From assembly GCA_944371545.1 (NCBI GenBank), contig CALVXT010000006.1, positions 1 through 17,672 on the forward strand: a stretch of 17,672 nt of DNA, written 5' to 3'. The notes beneath the pieces are model-generated. The model saw only the letters and a program-made list of their open reading frames with translations, was not told where the DNA came from and did not search any database. A program made the translations under genes and the position numbers. Below, one piece after another: positions 5,582 through 12,403 of the stretch; positions within the stretch are counted from its first letter, which is position 1, and each line of letters opens with the position of its first letter. The stretch is from an uncultured Bacilli bacterium (GTDB lineage: Bacteria; Bacillota_I; Bacilli_A; RF39; UBA660).

Positions 5582-6443
5582 TAATTAACTCCATATCTAT
5601 TGTAAGTTGTTTAATTCGTTCCATAATTCTTCTTGCTTTTATCCTTTCATCACTCTTATCTGTAAGAGTAAAATGTTTTTCTAACTCTTCTAAAGTTAAA
5701 TTTGAAGTAAAAAACGTTGTTAAATTATGATTCATTCTCGTTTGTAAGATGGTTCCTAACACTTCATCTCGACTCCATTCGCTGACTTTTTCTGCCCCAA
5801 TATCATCGATACATAAAATATCAATACTTTGATATCGTTTCATTCGTGATTCATAAAGCTCCCAATCTCCTTTTAATTCTCTTAAAATTTCAGGAAAATA
5901 AATAATTTCAGTCGAAACATTTTTCTTTTCTTTCAACTCATTAAATAAAGCACTTACCAAAAAGGTTTTTCCAGAGCCAAAACTTCCATGTAAATATAGA
6001 CCTTTCATATTTTTAGAAAAATCAAAACTTTCATAAAAACCATCTAACCACTTAATGACTTCTACTCGTTTTTTATCTTTTACATCAATATCCTTCATAC
6101 GCGCTTTAGTTAAATCATCTTCTTCACACTCTTTAAGTGCTTTTAATTTCCATTCTTGTTTTTTATATTTGCATGGTACATAAGTTCCATAAACACCCTC
6201 TTCTGTTTTTTCTAAAGTAGAAACATGTCCTGCATAAGCATTTTTACACACAAAAAGTCCACGACAAGACTTACAATTTTTTAATTCTTCCAAAGTATCT
6301 AAAATTTTAGTCGTTTTCTTCATGGCCTCTTCATCTGTAAGTCCTAAATGCTTAACAAATCTAACAAACTGCGGGTCTTTTAAAGCCTCTTCATAATTTT
6401 TTTTCAAAACTTCTTTCTCTTTTAAAGAAAATTCAAATTGCAT
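5562..6443 (-). CDS. dnaI: Primosomal helicase loader DnaI
   Basis: The 293-residue AAA+ ATPase loads the replicative helicase during initiation and restart. The N-terminal helicase-binding domain has a zinc-ribbon-like set of cysteines (C57, C60, C66, C91). The ATPase domain has Walker A GSFGSGKT (153-160), Walker B ILCIDDIGAE (209-218) and sensor-1 FFTSN (244-248). ATG at 6443 is chosen over TTG two codons upstream because AGAGGTG is spaced 7 bases from it. It follows dnaB by 12 bases and overlaps the ttcA-like gene by 20, so the three form one operon. dnaB-dnaI adjacency is the normal Gram-positive arrangement. Confidence 0.93.
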   Translation of the reverse strand: MQFEFSLKEKEVLKKNYEEALKDPQFVRFVKHLGLTDEEAMKKTTKILDTLEELKNCKSCRGLFVCKNAYAGHVSTLEKTEEGVYGTYVPCKYKKQEWKLKALKECEEDDLTKARMKDIDVKDKKRVEVIKWLDGFYESFDFSKNMKGLYLHGSFGSGKTFLVSALFNELKEKKNVSTEIIYFPEILRELKGDWELYESRMKRYQSIDILCIDDIGAEKVSEWSRDEVLGTILQTRMNHNLTTFFTSNLTLEELEKHFTLTDKSDERIKARRIMERIKQLTIDMELISENRRS

Positions 6444-6455
6444 AGGCAATCACCT

Positions 6456-7739
6456 CTAGTCCTCATATTTTTTTAAAATACTTTCTAATTCTAATTCTTC
6501 TTTTTCAGATAAATTTTCTTTTCCAATCGTTTCATCAAACCAAATAGGAACTTCATTATTTACTTCCTTCTTTGTTTCCTTTTTTAATTTATTCGTATAT
6601 TTTTTATGTTCTTTTTCAGCCACTTCCATTGCATCTTTAGCCGTCTCAATCCCAAGTCTTTTCCACTGACCAGCAATGGTTTCCACAAAAGCTGTATTCA
6701 ATTTATTATTATTTTTTTTCAAAACATAATCTACTAAAACATTAACAACAGCTGGCTTTAATTCCACATCAATCAATAAATATTCTAAAAGTTTTAAATC
6801 TCGAGTCGTTGGATTTCCATTTTGATATTTACTCTTTAAAAAATCATAAGGAGAAGTATTTTCAAAAACTTCAATAATCCTTCCTTTTTTACTCGTATCC
6901 CCAGCTGGACTCTTTAAATATTCCGGTTGTGAACGATAAACTAAAGTTGGCAGCTTTCCATGATTATTATATTGGTAATATTTTCTGGTTTGAATTCGCA
7001 AGGTATCTTTATCAATGGAACCGGTTTCATTCATACTCATTCGTAATATTTCTACCATTTTTAACGTATCTAAATTATAAACAAAAGCCAAATTATTAAT
7101 TAATGAACGAATTCGTTTATTAAAAGTACGCTCTGTTACAAGCCCTTTAGGCAAACTACTAATAATCAAATCAAAATCTACTTGATCATGCATAGTAAGA
7201 GGAATTTCTTCTCTTCCTATTGCATCAAAACCAGGCATTGTATTACTGGATTTAAAAACCTCATCAAACATTGCTGTGACTTCTTCATAGCCTTTTAAAG
7301 AAAAAGAAAGTGGCGAATATTCTTTTTTTAACAATTCATATTCTGTGGCTCCAATATTATTGTACAAAACTACATTAAATATAGGATTTGCAAAAAATTC
7401 TTTAGGACTCATTGGTGAATAAAGTTCATAAACATAATTATTCGGCTCCCCTGCTAAAAAATATGTTCGAATAAGCCCCATTGCCTCCAAAGCTTTACGA
7501 GAAAGTTTTATAGTTTCCAAATTTGTTTTTAAAAGTGTCATTAAATGATGATGGGTATAATCTGCACTAACAAAAGTATATCTATCTAAATCACGCCAAA
7601 AAGTTAAATATAAACTAACAGCAGTTGCTCCAATAATAGGCTCATAAAAACTAACCAAATTTTTTCGGTCTTGTTCAGTCAAAATCGTTTTATTAACTAC
7701 CGTATATTTATCCGCGGGTAAAAGTGTAACAACTGCCAT
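6456..7739 (-). CDS. dnaB: Replication initiation and membrane attachment protein DnaB
   Basis: The 427-residue protein belongs to the Gram-positive DnaB/DnaD family, which acts with DnaD and DnaI to load helicase at the origin; it is not the helicase of proteobacterial naming. The N-terminal winged-helix-like region includes LVSFYEPIIGATAVSLYLTF (28-47). The C-terminal DnaB_2/DnaD-like domain covers about 305-370 (RDLKLLEYLLIDVELKPAV..., FVETIAGQWKRLGI), where the usual YxxxI tyrosine is Phe. A Lys/Glu-rich tail ends the protein. AAAGGA lies about 10 bases before the ATG. A TATAAT at 7764-7769 could be its -10, but no good -35 is visible. It begins the dnaB-dnaI-ttcA-like operon. Confidence 0.92.
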   Translation of the reverse strand: MAVVTLLPADKYTVVNKTILTEQDRKNLVSFYEPIIGATAVSLYLTFWRDLDRYTFVSADYTHHHLMTLLKTNLETIKLSRKALEAMGLIRTYFLAGEPNNYVYELYSPMSPKEFFANPIFNVVLYNNIGATEYELLKKEYSPLSFSLKGYEEVTAMFDEVFKSSNTMPGFDAIGREEIPLTMHDQVDFDLIISSLPKGLVTERTFNKRIRSLINNLAFVYNLDTLKMVEILRMSMNETGSIDKDTLRIQTRKYYQYNNHGKLPTLVYRSQPEYLKSPAGDTSKKGRIIEVFENTSPYDFLKSKYQNGNPTTRDLKLLEYLLIDVELKPAVVNVLVDYVLKKNNNKLNTAFVETIAGQWKRLGIETAKDAMEVAEKEHKKYTNKLKKETKKEVNNEVPIWFDETIGKENLSEKEELELESILKKYED

Positions 7740-7789
7740 AGATATCCGTTCCTTTCATTACTTATTATAATATTAAAAAGAAAAAAAAG

Positions 7790-7833
7790 AAACTCCTAAC
7801 AAGCTTCGTTACAAGTTCCCTCTAAAGTTTTTT
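7790..7833 (-). terminator. Terminator inside the duplicated gene tail
   Basis: On the minus strand, AACTTGTAAC and GTTAGGAGTT pair with a single G-G mismatch around GAAGCTT. They are followed by TTTC and a run of eight T's. It sits in the left copy of the 41-bp repeat, so it was probably the original terminator of the thioredoxin-like gene before the toxin-antitoxin unit became embedded. Confidence 0.55.
7793..7833 (-). pseudogene. Remnant of the 3' end of the thioredoxin-like gene (left direct repeat)
   Basis: This 41-bp stretch matches 8133-8173 at all but three positions (offset 340). Read on the minus strand it encodes KKTLEGTCNEAC and a stop, the same C-terminus as the intact gene 340 bp away. 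An in-frame stop lies a few codons upstream, so it is only a fragment. Weaker similarity seems to continue a little to about 7850. Confidence 0.8.
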
Positions 7834-7891
7834 TATAAATACATAATTTTTAAATAATACCAAAGCTATAGCAAAACTAAAAAAAACAAGC

Positions 7892-7920
7892 TTGTAAAAA
7901 AGGCTATCTCGTGTTATGAT
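7892..7920 (+). promoter_or_regulatory. Promoter of the second candidate antitoxin RNA
   Basis: TTGTAA (7892-7897), 17 bp, TATGAT (7915-7920) preceded by TGT (extended -10). It points toward the 30-aa toxin ORF on the opposite strand. Confidence 0.65.
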
Positions 7921-7947
7921 GAATACGTCAAGGAAACTTGCATAAAA

Positions 7948-7990
7948 TAAAAAAGAGGAACATTTGATATCGCAAGTGAATGTCTCCTCT
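7948..7990 (-). terminator. Terminator of the second toxin mRNA
   Basis: On the minus strand, AGAGGA plus ACATT pair with AATGT plus TCCTCT (7990-7979 with 7964-7954), followed by TTTTTT. The CCUCU of the 3' side is also complementary to the AGAGG of the toxin ribosome-binding site, so a long-range fold is possible. Confidence 0.55.
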
Positions 7991-8004
7991 AATTTAAAGG
8001 TTGA

Positions 8005-8039
8005 ACACTCTATCAATGCTGAAGAGTGTCTATTTTTTT
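8005..8039 (+). terminator. Terminator of the second antitoxin RNA
   Basis: ACACTCT (8005-8011) pairs with AGAGTGT (8023-8029) around an 11-base loop, followed by TCTA and seven T's. Confidence 0.7.
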
Positions 8040-8122
8040 ATTGCTAACACCAGTAAGGTAGAAAGTAGCAAAATGACTTCAATGAATTTTAAAACTTTTA
8101 TAATAAAAGTCTTAGTTTTCAT
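8030..8122 (-). CDS. Small membrane peptide, candidate type I toxin (second locus)
   Basis: This 30-codon ORF (ATG to TAG) starts MKTKTFIIKVLK, followed by the hydrophobic helix FIEVILLLSTLLVLA and ending IKK. Basic ends around one membrane helix are typical of small membrane-acting toxins. AGAGGT lies 8 bases before the ATG, directly after the stop codon of the thioredoxin-like gene, so it may be co-transcribed with that gene; no separate promoter is obvious. An opposing small RNA with promoter and terminator covers its 3' end. It has no sequence likeness to the peptide at 454-522. The toxin role is inference from architecture. Confidence 0.6.
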   Translation of the reverse strand: MKTKTFIIKVLKFIEVILLLSTLLVLAIKK

Positions 8123-8132
8123 CTTTATCTAC

Positions 8133-8173
8133 CTCTTAGCAAGCTTCGTTACAAGTTCCTTCTAAAGTTTTTT
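8133..8173. repeat. Right direct repeat (end of thioredoxin-like gene)
   Basis: This is the partner of 7793-7833, with three mismatches in 41 bp. It lies at the 3' end of the intact thioredoxin-like gene and includes its stop codon. The two copies bracket the toxin-antitoxin unit exactly. Confidence 0.8.
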
Positions 8174-8858
8174 GAATAAGTTCTACATAAATCTTTTTTA
8201 GTTCTTCTTTTTCCTTATCATCTAAAGCATCATAACCACTCTTTTGGCTATCTAAACTTCCTTCATGAAAACTCACAATTTCACCATTTAAAACTCCTAC
8301 TACTGTTGGAGCAAAAAGTCTCTTTTTTCCTGTAGATATTTCTTCTCCTTTTTCATTTGTTAAACTATACTCACTTAAATATTCATCCAATAATTCAACG
8401 ATTTGATAATAACCATTGCTTCCTTCCTTAGAAGTAACAACCTTATCATTTTCATCCAATTCTAAAACATCTCGAATATTTTGAATATCTAAATAAAACA
8501 CTTGAGCAAGTCCTACTTCTTTTGCGGCATCCTCCAAAATAGGTAAAATACTTCGACACCAAGGGCAACTAGAAAAGCCAAAATAAATTACACCGGTTTT
8601 ATTATTTAAAATATCAACAATTTCAGATTCACTTCGATAAACAAACGGATTATCATCAGATAAAGTAACAGTTGGATACTTCAAATTATTATTTTCGTTT
8701 ATTTGATCATTTAATGTTTCATATTCTCCTTTTATTTTTAATGCATCCGTTTCTAAAACTGTTTGTTCTTCTTTTTGAAAAGCTAAGAATCCACAGCCAC
8801 AAGCAATAAGCACAATAATGCCTAATAAACCTAAAAAAAATAAATTTTCCTTTTTCAA
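8136..8858 (-). CDS. Membrane-anchored thioredoxin-like protein
   Basis: This 240-residue protein has an N-terminal MKKENLFFLGLLGIIVLIAC segment that is a signal anchor or lipoprotein signal (LIAC could be a lipobox). An extracytoplasmic thioredoxin-like domain carries the redox motif SSCPWCRS (CPWC near 98-101), followed by FAPTVVGVLNGEIVSFHEG, which holds the cis-proline position. It resembles bacteriocin-transport accessory/thioredoxin-like proteins and probably reduces or forms disulfides outside the membrane. I prefer the TTG at 8858: a longer frame to GTG 8909 would begin upstream of the promoter (TATAAT 8883-8888), while TTG follows AAAGAGTGG at suitable spacing and gives a proper KK signal start. 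The C-terminus ends GTCNEAC, an extra CxxxC. That tail is duplicated at 7793-7833. Confidence 0.75.
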   Translation of the reverse strand: MKKENLFFLGLLGIIVLIACGCGFLAFQKEEQTVLETDALKIKGEYETLNDQINENNNLKYPTVTLSDDNPFVYRSESEIVDILNNKTGVIYFGFSSCPWCRSILPILEDAAKEVGLAQVFYLDIQNIRDVLELDENDKVVTSKEGSNGYYQIVELLDEYLSEYSLTNEKGEEISTGKKRLFAPTVVGVLNGEIVSFHEGSLDSQKSGYDALDDKEKEELKKIYVELIQKTLEGTCNEAC

Positions 8859-8882
8859 AAAAACTACCACTCTTTCTAGAAT

Positions 8883-8911
8883 ATTATAACGAAAATCACT
8901 TGAAAACACAA
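8883..8911 (-). promoter_or_regulatory. Promoter of the thioredoxin-like gene
   Basis: TTGTGT (8911-8906), 17 bp, TATAAT (8888-8883). It lies just downstream of the sigE terminator and supports the shorter start at 8858. Confidence 0.55.
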
Positions 8912-8963
8912 GGAAATACAGTTCGTTAACGTAAATTGAAAACAGAATAAATATTTCAAAAAG

Positions 8964-8990
8964 AAAAAAGTTACAACCAATGTAACTTTT
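8964..8990 (-). terminator. Terminator of the spoIIGA-sigE operon
   Basis: AAAAGTTACA (8990-8981 on the minus strand) pairs with TGTAACTTTT around a 5-base loop. It starts at the sigE stop codon, and the T-run continues to 8964. Confidence 0.8.
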
Positions 8991-9672
8991 AAGTCTTCAT
9001 CAAATTTTTAATATTTTTTATTACTTTTTTTTCAATTCGAGAAATATAAGATTGACTTATTCCCAAAATTTCTGCAACTTCTTTTTGAGTATAACTTTCC
9101 GTATTATTAAGTCCATATCGTAATACCATAATTTGTTTCTCACGTTGATTTAATTTATTAATTTCTTTAGAAATAAAATTTCTTTCTACTTGGCGCTCAT
9201 ACTCCTCACTAACTAAATCGTTATCCGTTCCTAACACATCTTCTAAATGAAGTTCATTTCCCTCACTATCATAATTCAAACTATCTTCTAAAGAAATTTC
9301 TTTTTTTCTTTTTTTATTTTTTCTCAAAAACATTAAAATTTCATTTGAAATACATCTAGAAGCATATGTCGCTAATTTAATATTTTTAGATAACTTATAT
9401 GTATTAATTCCCTTAATTAATCCAATAGTTCCAATACTTACCAAATCCTCAATCTCATACCCCGTATTTTCATATTTTTTAGCTAAAAAAACAACTAATC
9501 GCAAATTATGTTCAATTAAAACATTTTTAGCTTCTTCATCACCTTTCTTGGCTTTAATTAAATAATCAAATTCTTCCTCTTTTGATAAAGGTGGTGGAAG
9601 TTTATCGCTACTTCCAATAAAAAAACAACTAGAATATTTTTTACGTAACCATGCTAATATTTTTTTAATCAT
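8989..9672 (-). CDS. sigE: Sporulation sigma factor SigE precursor
   Basis: This 227-residue sigma-70 family protein directs early mother-cell transcription after asymmetric division. The N-terminal pro-sequence MIKKILAWLRKKYSSCFFIG precedes SSDKLPPPLSKEEE, matching the pro-SigE layout that keeps the factor inactive at the membrane until cleaved by SpoIIGA. Region 2 contains NLRLVVFLAKKYENTGYEIEDLVSIGTIGL (the 2.1-2.3 blocks, about 56-85) and LATYASRCISNEILMFLR. Region 4 has LNQREKQIMVLRYGL and the helix-turn-helix YTQKEVAEILGISQSYISRIEKK. ATG at 9672 is chosen because GGAGGATC precedes it; it overlaps the spoIIGA stop as ATGA. In Bacillus sigG usually follows; here a terminator follows instead. 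Confidence 0.93.
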   Translation of the reverse strand: MIKKILAWLRKKYSSCFFIGSSDKLPPPLSKEEEFDYLIKAKKGDEEAKNVLIEHNLRLVVFLAKKYENTGYEIEDLVSIGTIGLIKGINTYKLSKNIKLATYASRCISNEILMFLRKNKKRKKEISLEDSLNYDSEGNELHLEDVLGTDNDLVSEEYERQVERNFISKEINKLNQREKQIMVLRYGLNNTESYTQKEVAEILGISQSYISRIEKKVIKNIKNLMKT

Positions 9673-10454
9673 AATAGATCCTCCAAACAATAAGAATTTA
9701 ATAGACAGTCAATACCGTCCTGCAAAAAATCTCCTTCTCCAATCCCTACTAAATAATTAGTACTTGTACATCCTGCAATTTCAATTGCTTTAATTTTCAT
9801 ACATTTCATAACTCCATGAGACTTAACAGTTTGAAATGGCACATAATAAAATCTTGTTTTTGAATCAGGAATCTTTGACTTATTCACGACGACAATTTTC
9901 TTTTTAGTAAGTGGATCTGTCAAAGTATTTCCTGTATCCAAAAAAGAATTTAAAGTAACTTTTTTTCCATTTAAAAAATAAATAGTTACCGGATAATACT
10001 TTTCATAATGATGAACTTCTCGCCGTTGTTTCACATAAATATATAACATAATGGGAGAAAATATGACTAAAAAAAGATAATTTATAGAAATTGTATCATA
10101 AGTAAAAAAAAGTCCATAATGGGATTCACTAAAAGATAAATTCAAAAAATATAGAAATCCTCCCAACACAGTACTAGTCATATAAAGATAACCAAGATTC
10201 TGAATAAAATACTTAGAATCTTTCAATCCAAAACTTATAATACACATGAACGCTCCTAAAAAAAGCTTTAAAATAAACAAAAGAAAAGAAGAAATTGGCA
10301 AAAACAAGAACAAAATAGTTAAAGAACCTATAAAAGCTCCAAATATAAGTCTTTTTAAAGAAGCATTTCTTTTTAAAGTATTATTTACTGTAAGTAAAAG
10401 GACAAAATCAAAAAACAAATTTAAGAGAAAAACTAGATCCACATAAATCGTCAT
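9669..10454 (-). CDS. spoIIGA: Sporulation sigma-E processing peptidase SpoIIGA
   Basis: This 261-residue membrane aspartic protease cleaves pro-SigE at the asymmetric septum. The N-terminal half is a set of about five membrane helices (from VDLVFLLNLFFDFVLLL to INYLFLVIFSPIMLYIYV, residues 5-141). The C-terminal cytoplasmic protease domain contains the catalytic FLDTGNTLTDP (D173). It is slightly shorter than the Bacillus subtilis protein. AAAAGGGTG precedes the ATG. It sits directly before sigE with an ATGA overlap, so the protease and its substrate are made together. A TATACT box (10475-10470) and a Spo0A-box-like TGTCGAA (10497-10503) lie upstream. Confidence 0.92.
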   Translation of the reverse strand: MTIYVDLVFLLNLFFDFVLLLTVNNTLKRNASLKRLIFGAFIGSLTILFLFLPISSFLLFILKLFLGAFMCIISFGLKDSKYFIQNLGYLYMTSTVLGGFLYFLNLSFSESHYGLFFTYDTISINYLFLVIFSPIMLYIYVKQRREVHHYEKYYPVTIYFLNGKKVTLNSFLDTGNTLTDPLTKKKIVVVNKSKIPDSKTRFYYVPFQTVKSHGVMKCMKIKAIEIAGCTSTNYLVGIGEGDFLQDGIDCLLNSYCLEDLL

Positions 10455-10469
10455 CTTTTCACCCTTTTA

Positions 10470-10503
10470 AGTATACAAAAAAAACGACAAACAAATTGTC
10501 GAA
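10470..10503 (-). promoter_or_regulatory. Candidate Spo0A-dependent promoter of spoIIGA
   Basis: A TGTCGAA match to the Spo0A box (TGnCGAA) at 10497-10503 is centred near -37 relative to a start predicted from TATACT at 10475-10470. A poorer inverted box (TGTCGTT) is on the other side of the hairpin. No TTGACA-like -35 is present, as expected for an activator-dependent spoIIG promoter. The box overlaps the terminator hairpin of the gene upstream. Confidence 0.4.
10477..10501 (-). terminator. Terminator of the 251-aa gene
   Basis: CGACAA and TTGTCG pair around a 5-base loop (10501-10485 on the minus strand), followed by eight T's (10484-10477). It starts three bases after the stop codon. Confidence 0.75.
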
Positions 10504-11259
10504 TTATTCAATTATTCTTACTAAATGATAAGCTTCTACCATTTTTTCTAATTCTTCCTCCGAAACTAGATTACTATACTTGGCATATAATTCATTTAAT
10601 TCCCTTTCAGAAAAATAAGAAATATCTAACCCGCTTTCCTCATTTAATGCGCGAATACTTTCTAAAAGATTTTTGACTTTTTGCAAATGAATATGATCAT
10701 CCATTTGAACAAAAGAACAATCTTCTTGATTATTTGTTAACTCTATAATGTCATCCTTCTGATTCAAAAAATAAACTGCTGTGCTCTGCACTTGTTTTTT
10801 TAAATCTTCTAAATGGTTTCTTTCACAATTTTGCTGTTGTTCAAAGAAAATTTGTTCAACCGTATTTATTTTTAAATCTGTTAAAATTTCTTTACGTTTT
10901 TTTGCGCTAAAGATTGCTAACTTACATGAGGAATACACTACGGCACATTTAATAAGATAAGCTATAAAAACTTTTAAAGAAGGGTTAGACACAGCATTTG
11001 AAATATTAATAATCATATCTCCTGTACTCAATAGTCCACATGCAAGGGATAGAAAAAAAGTAAAATTCAATGAATCTATATTCAATTCCATTTCAAATTT
11101 TTCTTCTTCTAGTTGTGCTATTTGATTTTCAAGAATTTCTAAATAATTTTCCGTTTCTAAAAGTTCTCTAGATACATTTTCATTAGGTAATAATCGCAAA
11201 TATATCTTATCACATAATAAAATAAAACGTGTTCCAACATTGTAATATCCTTTGTTCAT
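10504..11259 (-). CDS. Unrecognised two-TM coiled-coil protein
   Basis: The 251-residue protein has no family I recognise. Residues 1-30 are amphipathic. A Glu-rich probable coiled coil covers about 30-62 (ELLETENYLEILENQIAQLE), then come two probable membrane helices near 65-85 (NFTFFLSLACGLLS) and 97-118 (KVFIAYLIKCAVVYSSCKLA). A second long helical region (about 119-175) and an acidic C-terminal part follow. ATG at 11259 is preferred to one six codons upstream because GGAGG lies 6 bases before it. It stands alone between the ftsZ terminator and its own terminator, in the slot between ftsZ and spoIIGA where Bacillus carries an extracellular protease gene. A role at the septum or in sporulation is only a guess from position. 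Confidence 0.8.
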   Translation of the reverse strand: MNKGYYNVGTRFILLCDKIYLRLLPNENVSRELLETENYLEILENQIAQLEEEKFEMELNIDSLNFTFFLSLACGLLSTGDMIINISNAVSNPSLKVFIAYLIKCAVVYSSCKLAIFSAKKRKEILTDLKINTVEQIFFEQQQNCERNHLEDLKKQVQSTAVYFLNQKDDIIELTNNQEDCSFVQMDDHIHLQKVKNLLESIRALNEESGLDISYFSERELNELYAKYSNLVSEEELEKMVEAYHLVRIIE

Positions 11260-11318
11260 AAAAAGCCTCCAGGTCATGTTATTATATCTTACTTAAACTA
11301 AAAATCAATATTTTTAGT

Positions 11319-11343
11319 AAAAAAAACTGGAGTCATTCCAGTT
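11319..11343 (-). terminator. Terminator of ftsAZ
   Basis: AACTGGA and TCCAGTT pair around a 5-base loop (11343-11325 on the minus strand), followed by eight T's. The stem overlaps the ftsZ stop codon. Confidence 0.85.
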
Positions 11344-12391
11344 AATAATTATCTTTACTTCTTAAAAATGATGGAATATCAAATTCAGTATCTTCATCAT
11401 CTATTCTTCTTTTTGGCATCATATCACTAGCGTCATCGCCCTTGCCGTCAAAACCAGTAGCGATTACCGTGACAATAACTTCATCTGTCAAATTGGAATT
11501 TGGGATAGCTCCGAATATAATATTAATATCACTATTTGCAGCTTCTCTTACTGTTTCTACAGCATCTTCAATTTCAAATAAAGTTAAATTATCTCCACCT
11601 GTAATATTGATGATTGCATCTGTAGCTCCATCTATGGTAGTTTCAAGTAGCGCACTAGAGACAGCTTGTCTTGCCGCTTCTACAGCTCTATTGTCACCAA
11701 CACCCATGCCAATACCAATTAAAGCTGTTCCAGATTTTTCCATAACCGTTTTAATATCTGCAAAGTCCAAGTTAACAATTCCCGTTACTGCAATTAAATC
11801 AGAAATAGACTGAACTCCACGATGCAAAACATTATCTACCTCTTTAAAGGCATCTTTAAAAGTTGTTGTTTTATCAATAATTTCTCTTAATCGATCATTT
11901 GGAATAATAATTAACGTATCAACATGCTTTTTTAATTCTTCTAATCCTACTAAAGCATGTTCCATTCTTCTTTTTCCTTCAAAGCGGAATGGTTTTGTAA
12001 CAATGCCAACAGTTAAAGCTCCAGATTCTTGGGCAATTTCAGCAATAACTGGAGCTGCTCCAGTACCAGTTCCACCGCCTAAACCACATGCTACGAAAAC
12101 CATATCTGCACCTTTTACCGCTTCTTCAATCTCCGTCTTACTTTCTAGTGCTGCTTCACGTCCAACTTCTGGATTTGATCCTGCGCCTCTTCCGCCAGTT
12201 ATATTCTCACCAATTTGAATTTTATTTTTTGCTTTACTTGCATTTAAAACTTGCAAGTCTGTATTCACAACGTAAAATTCGACGCCTTGAACTCCCTCTT
12301 CAATCATTCGGTTAACGGCGTTGTTTCCGCCGCCACCGACACCAAAAACTTTTATTTTTGCAATTGGATCAATCTTTAAATTACCATCCAT
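11342..12391 (-). CDS. ftsZ: Cell division protein FtsZ
   Basis: This 349-residue tubulin-like GTPase forms the division ring at mid-cell or the polar septum in sporulation. Motifs in order: GVGGGGNNAVNRM (17-29), GRGAGSNPEVG (68-77), tubulin signature GGGTGTG (105-111), PNDRL (164-168), and synergy loop NLDFADIKTVM (207-217), which completes the neighbour's GTPase site. After a short acidic linker the conserved C-terminal peptide EFDIPSFLR recruits FtsA and other partners. The unstructured linker is short, giving a compact FtsZ. AAGGAGGGTG before the ATG follows immediately after the ftsA stop. A strong terminator overlaps the stop codon. Confidence 0.97.
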   Translation of the reverse strand: MDGNLKIDPIAKIKVFGVGGGGNNAVNRMIEEGVQGVEFYVVNTDLQVLNASKAKNKIQIGENITGGRGAGSNPEVGREAALESKTEIEEAVKGADMVFVACGLGGGTGTGAAPVIAEIAQESGALTVGIVTKPFRFEGKRRMEHALVGLEELKKHVDTLIIIPNDRLREIIDKTTTFKDAFKEVDNVLHRGVQSISDLIAVTGIVNLDFADIKTVMEKSGTALIGIGMGVGDNRAVEAARQAVSSALLETTIDGATDAIINITGGDNLTLFEIEDAVETVREAANSDINIIFGAIPNSNLTDEVIVTVIATGFDGKGDDASDMMPKRRIDDEDTEFDIPSFLRSKDNY

Positions 12392-12403
12392 AATACACCC
12401 TCC

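Larger units (their letters stand above)
7927..8039 (+). ncRNA. Candidate antitoxin RNA of the second locus
   Basis: A plus-strand RNA of about 110 bases is framed by a good promoter (7892-7920) and an intrinsic terminator (stem 8005-8011/8023-8029, seven T's at 8033-8039). It contains a strong internal hairpin at 7954-7990 and no convincing ORF. It is convergent with and antisense to the 3' part of the toxin mRNA; the terminator reaches the toxin stop codon (8030-8032). The layout is that of TxpA/RatA or BsrG/SR4 type I systems. Ends are estimates. Confidence 0.6.

Noticed and set aside
7822..8016. 64-codon minus-strand frame with a hydrophobic C-terminal half, between dnaB and the second toxin ORF
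   Set aside because: It starts with TTG inside a terminator stem, has no ribosome-binding site, and lies across the antisense RNA and the remnant repeat. The strong AGAGGAG inside it is one arm of a hairpin.
11442..12315. Plus-strand frames opposite ftsZ
   Set aside because: They lie wholly inside an unmistakable ftsZ on the other strand and have no family features.
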